64,000 nucleotides of DNA from Eubacterium plexicaudatum ASF492 (GCF_000364225.2 NZ_AQFT02000001.1:4049501-4113500); one strand, 5' to 3'; shown: positions 10,290 to 18,915, numbered from the stretch's first letter. A program made the numbers and translations. Notes: generated by a model not told the origin, from the sequence alone.

Positions 10290-10997
10290 ACCATTTCACA
10301 TTTTTTGGTGTTCCCTTAAATACGGGAGAACCTCCTCGATGGTCATTCCATCAATTCCAGGTGCTCCCTTATTTGCCTTCACTCTTTTGTATGCTCTGTT
10401 AAAGTTATCCTTGTACAATATCGCTTCCGGAAGTTTCGGCTGTGCACTGTCTCTTTCTTTCCATATCCGATTGAATGACCTAGACGCTTTCGCATACCCT
10501 TCGTGTTCCGCACTATCTCTTTGCAAACAGCCATTATTCATGTTTTCTGTCATTATTAGTCATTCCTCCTTTCTCGGTCATATTAAAGACTCCTATTGAT
10601 TCGGTCCTTCATCCATTCCTTTGACTACTATGACCTCTGCTGACTTTTGTGTGTTCAGCGCAATCTTTTAATCGCGGTTACCCATTTCGGAGCGTTTCAC
10701 ACAGACCTCCCTAGGTACCACACGTTTCTTTCTCTCCATCCATCTGCCACATCTATCATGCATGATTCCGTGTAGTTATTGGGCTTCGACTTGTGTGGCA
10801 TTCTTACCCTCATGCATAACCTCGTATGTGATTTCTGTTCGTCAGACCAGAGATTTGCCCGTGGATTTTCTCTTTCCACATCCAACTTCCTTCAGATTCC
10901 ACCTCACGATGGACACCCTTGTCTTCGGCTATATCCTTCCCACTACCAGGCGGATTCAGGACTTTCACCTGTTAGAAACGTGCGCCGCTAGGCGCAC
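10290..10997 (-). mobile_element. 5' part of a group II intron
   Basis: Minus strand starts GTGCGCCTAGCGGCGCAC, continues through a structured non-coding region containing GTGAAAGTCCTG, and reaches an intron-encoded reverse transcriptase start at 10553. The 3' half (rest of the RT, maturase, domains V and VI) is absent. The intron begins a few bases after the T-tract of a terminator hairpin (11001-11032), the insertion preference known for bacterial class C introns. Exact class is an inference. Confidence 0.7.
10296..10553 (-). pseudogene. Group II intron reverse transcriptase, N-terminal fragment
   Basis: 85 codons with the typical RT-0/RT-1 opening: AYKRVKANKGAPGIDGMTIE, then VLPYLREH. The homology stops abruptly about five codons before the stop, where an intact protein would continue for about 330 residues. 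It lies inside the truncated intron. Confidence 0.8.
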
Positions 10998-11000
10998 CAC

Positions 11001-11032
11001 AAAAAAAGCAGAGATTCTCTCAAATCTCTGCC
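11001..11032 (-). terminator. Terminator next to the group II intron
   Basis: Minus strand GCAGAGATT ... AATCTCTGC followed by TTTTTTT. It ends the transcript of the CIRCE-controlled short ORF, and the intron 5' end follows within a few bases. Confidence 0.75.
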
Positions 11033-11053
11033 TTCTTAACTATTTTCTTAACC

Positions 11054-11197
11054 CTAATCTTGTATAAACTCCTTTATTTTAGCTAGATTATTATATTTTT
11101 CAACCGCATTTCTATATAAAGAAGGTGAAATATCTAATTGTTCTACAACTTTTGTAATGTTTTTTATTCTTTCTGATAAAATCACTTTATTCTCCAT
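11054..11197 (-). CDS. 47-aa protein under a CIRCE operator
   Basis: Short ORF with the N-terminus MENKVILSERIKNITK and the C-terminus KIKEFIQD, helical and charged. No family is recognised; the mid-part resembles only loosely the N-terminal helices of regulatory or nucleotidyltransferase proteins. It follows a strong promoter and a perfect CIRCE element and is followed by a terminator, so it forms a complete transcription unit. The Shine-Dalgarno is weak (AGAGAG overlapping CIRCE). It may be the truncated start of a longer heat-shock-controlled gene. Too short to appear as a long ORF. Confidence 0.5.
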   Translation of the reverse strand: MENKVILSERIKNITKVVEQLDISPSLYRNAVEKYNNLAKIKEFIQD

Positions 11198-11203
11198 TCG
11201 TTA

Positions 11204-11230
11204 TTAGCACTCTCTATTGATGAGTGCTAA
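11204..11230. promoter_or_regulatory. CIRCE element (HrcA operator)
   Basis: TTAGCACTC, nine-base spacer TCTATTGAT, GAGTGCTAA: a perfect match to the CIRCE consensus bound by the heat-shock repressor HrcA. It begins a few bases downstream of the predicted transcription start of the promoter at 11241-11269. Confidence 0.9.
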
Positions 11231-11240
11231 TGCTTGTATA

Positions 11241-11269
11241 AGAATACACCATTATATTTCCTTTGTCAA
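11241..11269 (-). promoter_or_regulatory. Sigma-A promoter upstream of CIRCE
   Basis: Minus strand -35 TTGACA (11264-11269), 17-base spacer, -10 TATTCT (11241-11246). With CIRCE immediately downstream this reproduces the layout of groESL/hrcA promoters. Confidence 0.8.
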
Positions 11270-11288
11270 CCACAAAGCCTGTAAAAAA

Positions 11289-12733
11289 CACGGTAAACGC
11301 AAGTTTTATAAACTTTTTATAAATTTGGAGATATCAGTTTTCACGATTAAAACTATACGTAAAGATGCGATGGTTAAATTATTTTGCGTATAATAACTAG
11401 ACATGGGGTTCTGCCATGTGTTAAACGATGTATTTAATTCGTACCCTCTATTTTATTCCAGTATTTAATCCGCCCAATACTTTATAAAGGTAAGCCATGT
11501 CATACCCGCATTTCTTTCTTTTGCTGGCAATCCCCATCTTACAGCTTTTTTCCTGTTTTAGCAGATTTACTCCTATATGGCGTGCCATATTCATGTTTTC
11601 TGCTGCATTTCCAGCCCTGATCCGGCTTTCATCCTCCCTGAACGCGATATCAAGCACCCAGTGCAGGCTGTTTTCAATCCCCCAGTGTGCCCTTTCACTT
11701 TTCCCATATTCTGCGGCTGTCATTCCTTTCCTGCTGTATATGGCGTAATTTACAGCTGTTACGGTATTCCCTTTTTCCGTTACTGTAGATACACATGCCC
11801 CAATACCTGCAAGGCCCTCCCACTCCGGATGCCTCTGCCTGAGCCATTCAATATCATTTTCAACGTAATACTCCCTCTTTTCTATCCTCCCGTGCTCCTT
11901 ACACAGATCTTTATAGTAACGCTCCGCCTTTTCCAGGGCATCTTTCTTTTCCGTAAATACATCTTTTTCAAAATACTCCCGGATATCGTCCATAAGTGTC
12001 TGCTGGTTCCCTTTCACCTGCAGGATATAATCTGCGTTTTTGTGAATGATCTTGCGGGCGATCTCTTTCTGCGTTCCCATCGCATCCATTGTGACAATAC
12101 ACCCTTCCAGGCACAGAATGTCCAAAAGCTCTGGTATTGTCTTTATCTCGTTTGTTTTTTCATCCACACACAACTGGCCCAGTACAAGGGATGATTCTAC
12201 TGCCCATGCGCTGACCGTGTGGATCGGTTTGATATCCCCTGCTTCTTCCCTGCTGCGCCTTGCTGTTTTACCATCAATCGCCACTACGCCTTTTACTTTG
12301 CCTGACACGGCGCTGGCCCACCGGAAAAATGCATCATGGAATTTTTCCGGCTCGATCATCTGGAAAACCCTGTTTATCGTATCATGGGAAGGAATGCCGC
12401 CTGGCAGTTCAAGGAACGTTCCCAGCCATTGTTTTTTAGAAGCCGCCCAGTCTGCAATCTCATTCCAGGTATCCATCCCTGCAAGGACAGCTGTGACAGC
12501 GATAATGATAATATCAAGAAATTTGTGTCTTTGGTTGTATGGAGCCCTTGGATCTGGGATTTCACGCATACAATCGATCAGTAAAATATCTTTTTTCTCT
12601 TTTTCCATAATAATTATTTCCTTTCAGAGTTTGGAAATAATTATACACGAATGTGTAAAGATTGTCTTTGACTAAATTCAATATAACAGAAAATTTGAAA
12701 CTTGGGAATACATAAAAGCTTGCGTTTACCGTG
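11289..12733 (-). mobile_element. ISAs1-family insertion sequence, complete
   Basis: 1445-bp element with terminal inverted repeats CACGGTAAACGCAAG (left) and its complement (right), containing one transposase. It is flanked by the 10-bp direct duplication CTGTAAAAAA at 11279-11288 and 12734-12743. Intact ends, target duplication and an open transposase frame suggest a fairly recent insertion. It landed in the T-tract side of the terminator behind the GNAT-like gene pair. Confidence 0.92.
11448..12608 (-). CDS. ISAs1 family transposase
   Basis: 386-residue DDE transposase. The N-terminal DDE_Tnp_1-associated part (MREIPDPRAPYNQRHK) and the core motifs GVVAIDGKTARRS, TMDAMGTQKEIA and RAHWGIENSLHWVLD are all visible. 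Full length and uninterrupted, so it may be active. Confidence 0.93.
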   Translation of the reverse strand: MEKEKKDILLIDCMREIPDPRAPYNQRHKFLDIIIIAVTAVLAGMDTWNEIADWAASKKQWLGTFLELPGGIPSHDTINRVFQMIEPEKFHDAFFRWASAVSGKVKGVVAIDGKTARRSREEAGDIKPIHTVSAWAVESSLVLGQLCVDEKTNEIKTIPELLDILCLEGCIVTMDAMGTQKEIARKIIHKNADYILQVKGNQQTLMDDIREYFEKDVFTEKKDALEKAERYYKDLCKEHGRIEKREYYVENDIEWLRQRHPEWEGLAGIGACVSTVTEKGNTVTAVNYAIYSRKGMTAAEYGKSERAHWGIENSLHWVLDIAFREDESRIRAGNAAENMNMARHIGVNLLKQEKSCKMGIASKRKKCGYDMAYLYKVLGGLNTGIK

Positions 12734-12737
12734 CTGT

Positions 12738-12771
12738 AAAAAAGCAAGAATTCTCTTGAATCCTTGCTTTT
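12738..12771 (-). terminator. Terminator after the GNAT-like pair
   Basis: Minus strand GCAAGGATTC ... GAATTCTTGC followed by TTTTTT. Its T-tract is part of the ISAs1 target duplication. Confidence 0.65.
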
Positions 12772-12786
12772 CAAACATGCTCTTAA

Positions 12787-12969
12787 TTATTTAATTCTAA
12801 ATTCCTCCGCTTCCTCCTCTGTAAGCGGTCTGCCCAACTGATTGAATCTTTCTATCATCGCTCTCCATTGATACCGCTTGCCGTCCGGTTCTCCTGTCAG
12901 CCTGCTGTCTTTTGCATAATAAGAAATATCATGTGTAAAATCTACTGGTTTTCGTTCCATTGCCAACAT
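12787..12969 (-). CDS. Small conserved-looking protein downstream of GNAT-like gene
   Basis: About 60 residues starting MLAMERKPVDF, hydrophilic, ending LTEEEAEEFRIK. ATG 12969 is preferred to the GTG at 12978 because GGTGG then falls at normal distance. It begins almost at the stop codon of the preceding gene, so the two are translationally coupled. No known domain is recognised. The genetic arrangement recalls a toxin-antitoxin-like or accessory pair, but that is speculation. Confidence 0.55.
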   Translation of the reverse strand: MLAMERKPVDFTHDISYYAKDSRLTGEPDGKRYQWRAMIERFNQLGRPLTEEEAEEFRIK

Positions 12970-12978
12970 AGCCACCAC

Positions 12979-13476
12979 CTACTTTCTCATATATTTGTCT
13001 AACAGTATCTGCGCAGCATTTTCAAAAATAACCATTCTTCTTGGCGTGATTTCCACTGCATTTAGTTTCTCCATATAGTATTCCACCAAATCACTCTTAG
13101 ATGTAAAAGCCACTACACCATCACACCCCGCATCAAGGCTTGCCTGACAGGCTATGGCAAATAAATGTGCGCCAACGCCTGCATAGATGCCTTTATGGCT
13201 GTAATTATGGGGTGCTGTTTCGACAATCTCCACATCAGCCACGCCACCATCAATTTTTAAGGATATTCTGCCCTGCACCGTATCATCATCTTTTACGAAC
13301 AGCTCATATATATGATACCCGTTTTTCTCTGTGATACTCCAGTTAAACTTCCACCCTTTGTAATCTTTCGGCCTTATCGGCGTTCTACGCATCCGGTATT
13401 CTGTTTCCACTTCTTCCCCGGTTCTCGTATCTATCAGGCAATCTGTAATCCTGTCGATTAAAATATCAACTTCCAT
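12979..13476 (-). CDS. GNAT-like acetyltransferase domain protein
   Basis: 165 residues. The second half (YAGVGAHLFAIACQASLDAG, then YYMEKLNAVEI) has the helix-strand pattern and VGAHL loop of an acetyl-CoA-binding GNAT fold, although the classic QxxGxG motif is degenerate. The N-terminal half is a beta-rich segment containing RTGEEVETEYRMRR. Usually seen in accessory regions; substrate unknown. First gene of a two-gene unit with the 60-aa protein. Confidence 0.6.
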   Translation of the reverse strand: MEVDILIDRITDCLIDTRTGEEVETEYRMRRTPIRPKDYKGWKFNWSITEKNGYHIYELFVKDDDTVQGRISLKIDGGVADVEIVETAPHNYSHKGIYAGVGAHLFAIACQASLDAGCDGVVAFTSKSDLVEYYMEKLNAVEITPRRMVIFENAAQILLDKYMRK

Positions 13477-13689
13477 TTTGTATATATTCCCTTCTTTCTT
13501 TTAAATTTTATCACATTTTCCTGCAAAATACCACTAAAAAGTTTTGCAATGATGCCAGGGAACATATTACAGCTCCCCAACAAAATTATATACAATCCGT
13601 ACTTCCTGTGTCCTTACCCGGGAGTTTAACAGTCTAATTTCAAAAAAATCGCTACAGGCCTGGAAATGCCTGTATTTTTTTAGACTGTA

Positions 13690-14812
13690 ATGATTCCATT
13701 TCACCAAAACCGCATGCTTGACTACGGTATCCGGAAACGTTTTGACGGCGGCTACCTGTTTCTCCAACATATCTATTATAGGCTGGGGCTAGATAAGGTC
13801 TGCCGTAAAATTATGGCCAGACATTTGTACGAATACGACCTGAATGCAATCCTGTCTGATTTGATTTACACCCGTATCCTAAGCCCGGACAGCAAGTGCT
13901 CATCATACAAGGCAGTGCAGTCTTTCCTTGAACCGCCTTCTTATGGACTGCACGACGTATACAGGGCATTAAGTGTCCTTGCTCAAGAAGCGGATTTTAT
14001 TCAGGCAGAAGCGTATAAGAACAGCCGTGCCTTCGGAAAACGCAATGATCATATACTTTATTACGACTGCACCAACTATTACTTTGAAATTGAGCAGGAG
14101 GAAGACCATAGATATCACGAAGCTGCCCGAAACGGATAGGAATACGCTTTTTTATAAAGAAATCCCCTACGAGTCTGGGAATATGGACCAACTTCTTATC
14201 ATCACATATTCGCCCAAGTATGCGGCATACCAAAAGCAGATCCGCAGCCAGCAGATTGAACGTGCAGAAAAAATGGTTGCTAATGGAACGTATAAAAAAC
14301 AGAGAAAGAATCCAAATGACCCTGTACGTTTTATCAATAAATTTGCTGTCACAAATGACGGGGAATGTGCGGATATCCATTATGAACTTAATACTGAAAA
14401 AATAGAGGAAGAAAGCCGATACGACGGCCTGTATGCCGTATGCACTGACCTTCTTGATGACAGCGTGTCTGATATTCTGGCAGTCAGCGAGGGACGATGG
14501 CAGATAGAAGCCTGTTTTCGGATTATGAAAACTGAATTTTCAGCGCGTCCGGTATATGTCAGGCGCAGCGAAAGGATACAGGCACATTTCCTGACCTGCT
14601 TTTTGAGTCTGCTGGTATATAGACTGTTGGAAAGGGAACTCTGCCATAAATATACCTGTGAAGAAATCTTGTCCAAGTTAAAAGAAATGAATTTTGCGGA
14701 TGTAAGGGAGCAGGGATTCATACCATTATATGAACGCAATAAACTGACCGATGCCCTGCATGATACCTGTGGTTTCCGAACAGACTACCAGTTCATCTCC
14801 AAAAAAAGATGA
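13690..14812 (+). pseudogene. IS1634-type transposase remnant, copy 1
   Basis: Two frames give pieces of one DDE transposase: RFDGGYLFLQHIYYRLGLDK through ILYYDCTNYYFEIEQ, then after a deletion ITKLPETDRNTLFYKEIPY onwards to the C-terminus with AVSEGRWQIEACFRIMKTEF. About 100 central residues between the first catalytic Asp region and the later part are missing, with a frame change near 14110. No clear terminal repeats were found. Confidence 0.75.
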
Positions 14813-14873
14813 AAAACATTCGGAAAAAAAGTAAAGGCAGGAAATAAATTACCAAAGAGCGTGACATATCGGG

Positions 14874-15386
14874 GCGGTTGCCAATGCTTTAGAGCGCAAG
14901 GGAATACAGACCGAGAGGGGCAACATCAATCGGGAAATCATTAAGAACAATATGCTGTTGGAACAGGCGAAAGAAATGCTCATGCTTGCAAAGCAGGAAC
15001 TTCACAGCGCACAGTACGCAACGTACAAAAATACGCAGATTAAAAATGCGGTGGTCAGCGTGAAGAATGAAGTTATGGAAATGATTGCAAAAGTGAGGGA
15101 GCGCAAAGGCAGATTAGACTTGCCGATTGCCAGCGGAAAACACCTTAGAAAAATATCCGACAGAACCGCCTTGCAGTCAGCCGACAATGCGGAGAAATTT
15201 ATCACGACAAGGAAGATAGACAGCTTTGAGAGCCTTGCAAAATTCACAACGGATAAAGAACAGAGATACCAACAGCTTGAAACGGTACATCTTTCAAAGG
15301 GGCAGAAACTAAACCGATTAAAGGAACTGTCAAAAATGTATGCCCTGTATGCGCCAATCCAAGCCACCTATAAGGAGAGCCAGTAA
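14874..15386 (+). pseudogene. Relaxase (MobA/MobL type) C-terminal remnant
   Basis: Open frame without a proper start begins AVANALERKGIQTERGNINR, the end of a mobilization relaxase domain, and runs into a helical, Lys/Glu-rich tail of about 145 residues ending ALYAPIQATYKESQ. The catalytic N-terminal half (Tyr and HUH motifs) is missing. Downstream to 15580 there are further degenerate fragments of the same kind of helical sequence. It shows that the island was once mobilizable. Confidence 0.65.
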
Positions 15387-15641
15387 CTAAAAGGATTTGC
15401 AAAAATGAAATTCGATAAGGAGCATAAAGACAGCTTATCGAAGTACCCCGAATTAAAGGAGCGTATGCGGAGGTAATCAGCTACAATAAGAAAAACCTTG
15501 CGAGGGAACTTCAGAACGAGAGCCGACAGCAGAACAGGCAACAAGGCAGAGTGAAACGGAGGGAGGAAGAAATTTAATGAAAATTTGATAGAAATATGAG
15601 TATGATTGTGGTATTCTGTTAAGAGTGAAAATCATAAGTTT

Positions 15642-15944
15642 ATGGAGGAATGGACAGTGTTAGAATTTAGATATGACACACAATTATTGATTGAGGGCAA
15701 GAATCTTGATGAAGATACAATAAATGAATATTTTACACATAATTTCAAAGGAGATTGTTTGTTGGCTGTTGGAGATGAAGAAATGATAAAAATTCATTTC
15801 CATACAAATGAACCTTGGAAAGTGCTTGAATATTGTGCTTCTTTAGGTGAGATTTATGATATTGTCATTGACATTACAGCAAGCGTATCCGAATCGCCAC
15901 CATTGAAAACGGGCATATCGACAGGGATACCGAGGACAGCATAA
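15642..15944 (+). CDS. DAK/DegV-associated (FakA C-terminal-like) protein, altered tail
   Basis: About 100 residues starting MEEWTVLEFRYDTQ, with the pattern FKGDCLLAVGDEEMIKIHFH, TNEPWKVLEYCASLGEIYDI seen in the C-terminal domain of dihydroxyacetone kinase-phosphatase-like (FakA/YloV) proteins; short stand-alone versions occur in gut Firmicutes. After IVIDI the family similarity ends and the frame reads into unrelated sequence, where another frame is open (RIATIENGHIDRDTEDSIK). A deletion junction near 15880 is likely. Confidence 0.55.
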   Translation: MEEWTVLEFRYDTQLLIEGKNLDEDTINEYFTHNFKGDCLLAVGDEEMIKIHFHTNEPWKVLEYCASLGEIYDIVIDITASVSESPPLKTGISTGIPRTA

Positions 15945-16217
15945 AACAGCGGCTTGTCGCTGCCCTGTTCAAGTTCCGTTTTGATGGACAGGAAGCATAA
16001 GAAATCGCTTTCATTTTTTAAAAATGGATATATAATAAAGTGACAACAAATCAGGATTTGAACAGGATGAGGAAGCCGCCACTTTCTTAGAGCAAGATTC
16101 TACCACAGTACCAAATTTCGCTAATCGCTCCGGAAATGACTTTGAAAACTATAATCGATTCTCAAAGCCATTATACGGTAATCTTTTATTTCATGCACGG
16201 TACCCACTATTTACCGT
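15945..16217. other. Spacer with no recognisable gene
   Basis: Holds the end of an open frame running from the preceding junction (ALFKFRFDGQEA, stop near 16000) and otherwise nothing supportable. Confidence 0.4.
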
Positions 16218-16550
16218 TTACAGTTCCCGCGCTAATTCCTTTGGCACATACCCGACAACCGTCCTTTTAGATAACGAGAATATATGTACAACTATGCGGA
16301 TTGCATTGCCGTCGTATATGTTATCAGGTTCCCTTTCCAAGGTGACACAAAGATCATGTTGCCTGAATTGTTTCAAAAAATTCAAACATTCCTGCCTGTT
16401 GCCAAAAGTTGTCCCCGCAGCACGAATTGTCATTGAAAACTTTACCCTCTTCCACACAGTTTTAAATGCCTGAGATAAAGAATAACCTGCTTTTTTCAGT
16501 TCATTGGCCATGATACATACGGCTTTTCGCATTCTGGTTATTTGCTTCAT
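16218..16550 (-). CDS. HIRAN-domain protein
   Basis: 110 residues. The C-terminal 65 match a HIRAN domain (AAGTTFGNRQECLNFLKQF, EREPDNIYDGNAI, VVGYVPKELAREL), a fold that binds DNA ends or 3' ssDNA in helicase-linked proteins. The N-terminal part MANELKKAGYSLSQAFKTVW is a helix typical of plasmid/ICE small proteins, and a start at 16512 is possible. Function in the element is unknown. Confidence 0.7.
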   Translation of the reverse strand: MKQITRMRKAVCIMANELKKAGYSLSQAFKTVWKRVKFSMTIRAAGTTFGNRQECLNFLKQFRQHDLCVTLEREPDNIYDGNAIRIVVHIFSLSKRTVVGYVPKELAREL

Positions 16551-16696
16551 ACAATTTTACCCCTTTCATTTTTCTGCGGACTGTTCTCTTGGATTCACTG
16601 TTAAATTTTACAAATTAAAAAGATGTAAAGCCTTAATAATTTAATAAGACTTTACACCTTTTGGTTTAGTGGTTCGTTTTTCTATTTAATTAATTG

Positions 16697-16849
16697 TCAA
16701 TCATCTTCAAGCATTGACTGAAAAATATCTTTTAATTCTAATAGTTTTTCATTGTCAGGAGTTATTTTCAATGCTTCGTTAATTACACTTAAAGCCAATC
16801 TAATAAAACCTTGAAACTGTTTATTTGTCATACCCATATCTTGTACCAT
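16697..16849 (-). CDS. Small protein, 50 aa, island gene
   Basis: Starts MVQDMGMTNKQFQGFIRLA behind AAAGGGCGGTGAAAGG and ends acidic (IFQSMLEDD). A single amphipathic helical protein without a named family. Its promoter and leader closely resemble those of the 67-aa gene at 21554, suggesting common control. Confidence 0.6.
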   Translation of the reverse strand: MVQDMGMTNKQFQGFIRLALSVINEALKITPDNEKLLELKDIFQSMLEDD

Positions 16850-16896
16850 CCTTTCACCGCCCTTTACAATTGAAACAATATTTACTGATTGCAATT

Positions 16897-16925
16897 ATTA
16901 TAGCGGATTATGTAATGGGTGTAAA
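16897..16925 (-). promoter_or_regulatory. Promoter of the 50-aa gene
   Basis: Minus strand -35 TTTACA (16920-16925) within GGCTTTACACC, 17-base spacer, -10 TATAAT (16897-16902). Same architecture as 21484-21512. Confidence 0.75.
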
Positions 16926-17111
16926 GCCTTATTAAATTATCAATATGCTGTTTGTATTGCTTTGTTATATCTTATGAATGTATATTCATCAAATTTCAGA
17001 GTAATTCTATTGAAGAAATTACTAAAATTTACATTAAAATTTTGTGTATGTTTATACTTGATTTTAGTGTAATTTGCAGCATAATAAACTTAGAAATGTA
17101 GGTGATTCTAT

Positions 17112-17320
17112 TTGATTAAATATAAAATCAATTTACTGTTAGCACTTAAAAATGCAGGTTATAATACTAATAAAATAAGAAAAGAAAAATTTTTACTGAA
17201 GCTCAACTACAACAAATGAGAGATAATAAACTTTTAACACAAAAAGCTCTTGATAAAGTATGTTTTCTTTTAGACTGCCAGCCAAAGGATATATTAGAAT
17301 ATGTACCAAATGAGGATTGA
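17112..17320 (+). CDS. Cro/C1-type (HTH_26) regulator, frameshifted
   Basis: Small XRE-like regulator of about 69 residues. TTG 17112 behind AGGTG opens LIKYKINLLLALKNAGYNTN; after the frame break the text continues FTEAQLQQMRDNKLL and ends LDCQPKDILEYVPNED, the conserved ending of this family. Adding one A to AAAAA at 17185-17189 restores a single frame of normal length. Confidence 0.7.
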
Positions 17321-17415
17321 TAATCTTAAAATAATTTTGGTCATATTAATTTTAACTTTGTAATATACTTTCAATTAGATTATAATTGCAATATAAACGA
17401 AAGAGAGACAATAAT

Positions 17416-17796
17416 ATGAATAAATCAGCTTCCCATCTTTATATCATAAGCATTATATTTTTTATCGCATTTGCCATCATGTGTTACAAGGGTTATGATA
17501 AAATGACAAACTATGACAACTCCGATTATAGTTATGAAAATGCATATGTAGGTGGCGATGCGTACAATTAAATAATTCATGGCACCCATGCTACAGCATT
17601 TTTTGTTTTAGCAATCGGATTTTTAATATCAAGCATTTTATGTTTTATATGTGCCTATATTATAAATAATCTCTCATTAACCAATGATGATTATTATAGA
17701 CTGAATCAGATAAACACATTACAGCAAGAAAGTTTGACTAACCAGAAAAATATTATAAAACTTCTAACATATTTAATAAAAAACCATTTAAAATAA
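17416..17796 (+). pseudogene. Small two-TM membrane protein with in-frame TAA
   Basis: 127-codon frame beginning MNKSASHLYIISIIFFIAF. A TAA at 17569-17571 follows VGGDAYN, and the same frame then continues IIHGTHATAFFVLAIGFLIS, a second membrane segment, and a helical tail. The uninterrupted pattern is that of a small membrane protein common in ICEs of Clostridia; TAT to TAA would explain the stop. Only the first 51 residues would be made without readthrough. Confidence 0.65.
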
Positions 17797-18090
17797 AAAT
17801 CTTATAATCATTTCTAAAAGCATTTGGTTTAAACCAAGTGCTTTATACTTTCATAAGATGGTTGTCTTGCCTTACATTCCCTTCCTTATATAATTACCAA
17901 TGAATTATAGGAACTTATACCTATTATCTTTATGGATGTTATCTTGATCTAGTTCTTCCCTACCAGCTTAACCAGCAATGTTCTGTCATCTGCTGATATG
18001 ATTTTTATATTGTAGTATGATATTAATGCTATGTATTATTTTTCAGATACTCGTTTCATTTCTTTGTCTCTTCAAGACTCGTCAGGGAAT
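17797..18090. other. Intergenic stretch with weak hairpin
   Basis: A terminator-like hairpin AGCATTTGGTTT ... AAACCAAGTGCTT lies at about 17819-17846. No gene is recognised in the rest. Confidence 0.4.
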
Positions 18091-18396
18091 TTAATCAGCT
18101 TTTTCAATCATCCAAAAACAGCTCCATCCAAGACAGCCTGCTACGTATGAAAACTGGTCTTTCTCCGATTCTTCAAGCCAGAATTTAAATTCGTCACTAG
18201 AAAACTTATTTAAATTTGGGGCTGTAATCTTATGGTTATATTTTCTGAAAAATTTTAATGTATCCTGTTTGATGATTTCTTTCATCCTCTGCTTAATATG
18301 AAAAACCGCCTGATTATAAGCATTGAAAATTATTTCATTCTGCTTTTTGTTCCCGTCTCTGTCCATTTCTATTATTACAATGAATTTATATCTCAT
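18091..18396 (-). CDS. Hypothetical protein, 101 aa
   Basis: Begins MRYKFIVIIEMDRDGNKKQN, a short beta hairpin, followed by charged helices and a Trp/Cys-rich end (GCLGWSCFWMIEKAD). No family recognised. It is divergent from the coiled-coil gene at 18596; the shared 200-bp region has repeated CCCTAAA motifs. Confidence 0.5.
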   Translation of the reverse strand: MRYKFIVIIEMDRDGNKKQNEIIFNAYNQAVFHIKQRMKEIIKQDTLKFFRKYNHKITAPNLNKFSSDEFKFWLEESEKDQFSYVAGCLGWSCFWMIEKAD

Positions 18397-18454
18397 GCTG
18401 TGTACCTTCCTTCCGTTTTGTATTTGGTGTTTCGTTTGTTGTTGAGATTATTGT

Positions 18455-18540
18455 ATACCCTAAACATAGTTATTTTGTGCAAAACCATACCCTAAATATT
18501 GGTTATATCGTCAATAGGTATCACTACATTTAGGGTTTGC
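18455..18540. promoter_or_regulatory. Operator-like CCCTAAA repeats
   Basis: Three copies of a short motif: ATACCCTAAACATAG (18455-18469), ATACCCTAAATATTGG (18487-18502) and, inverted, CATTTAGGGTTTG (18527-18539), between two divergent genes. This spacing resembles a regulator-binding region; no regulator is identified. Confidence 0.45.
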
Positions 18541-18595
18541 AATAATATCATCAAATAAAAACAACAACACACCACCCACAAAGGAGCGTGATTAT

Positions 18596-18868
18596 ATGAC
18601 AGATAACGAATTGTTACTTGCTATATCAAACATGATGAATGAAAAATTCAAAGCAAATTTAACACCTATCGAAAACAGATTATCAAGAATCGAATTAACT
18701 TTGGAAAACGATATCAAACCACGGTTAAATTCAATCGAATCTTGTTATACTGATACATTTAACAGATACTAAGACAGTGTCGAAAAATATGATTCAATGC
18801 AAATGGATATTAGTATTCTTAAAAAAGTCGTATCTGAACATAGTGAAAAGTTACAAAAGATTTCATAA
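18596..18868 (+). pseudogene. Coiled-coil small protein with in-frame TAA
   Basis: 90-codon frame beginning MTDNELLLAISNMMNEKFKA behind AAGGAG and ending KKVVSEHSEKLQKIS. Codon 59 is TAA after TFNRY and before DSVEKYDSM; AAA (Lys) would keep the heptad pattern, so a single A-to-T substitution is the simplest explanation. Such small coiled-coil proteins are common in Clostridia mobile regions; function unknown. Confidence 0.65.
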
Positions 18869-18915
18869 TACATAAATGCATCAAACATACTGAAAAACCA
18901 CCTATCACAGTAAAG

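Noticed and set aside
13567-13770. 67-codon minus ORF before the IS1634 remnant
   Set aside because: Antisense to the transposase start region and without support.
18450-18545. Short repeats as a CRISPR
   Set aside because: Motifs of 7-9 bases, one inverted, no uniform repeat/spacer structure or cas genes.
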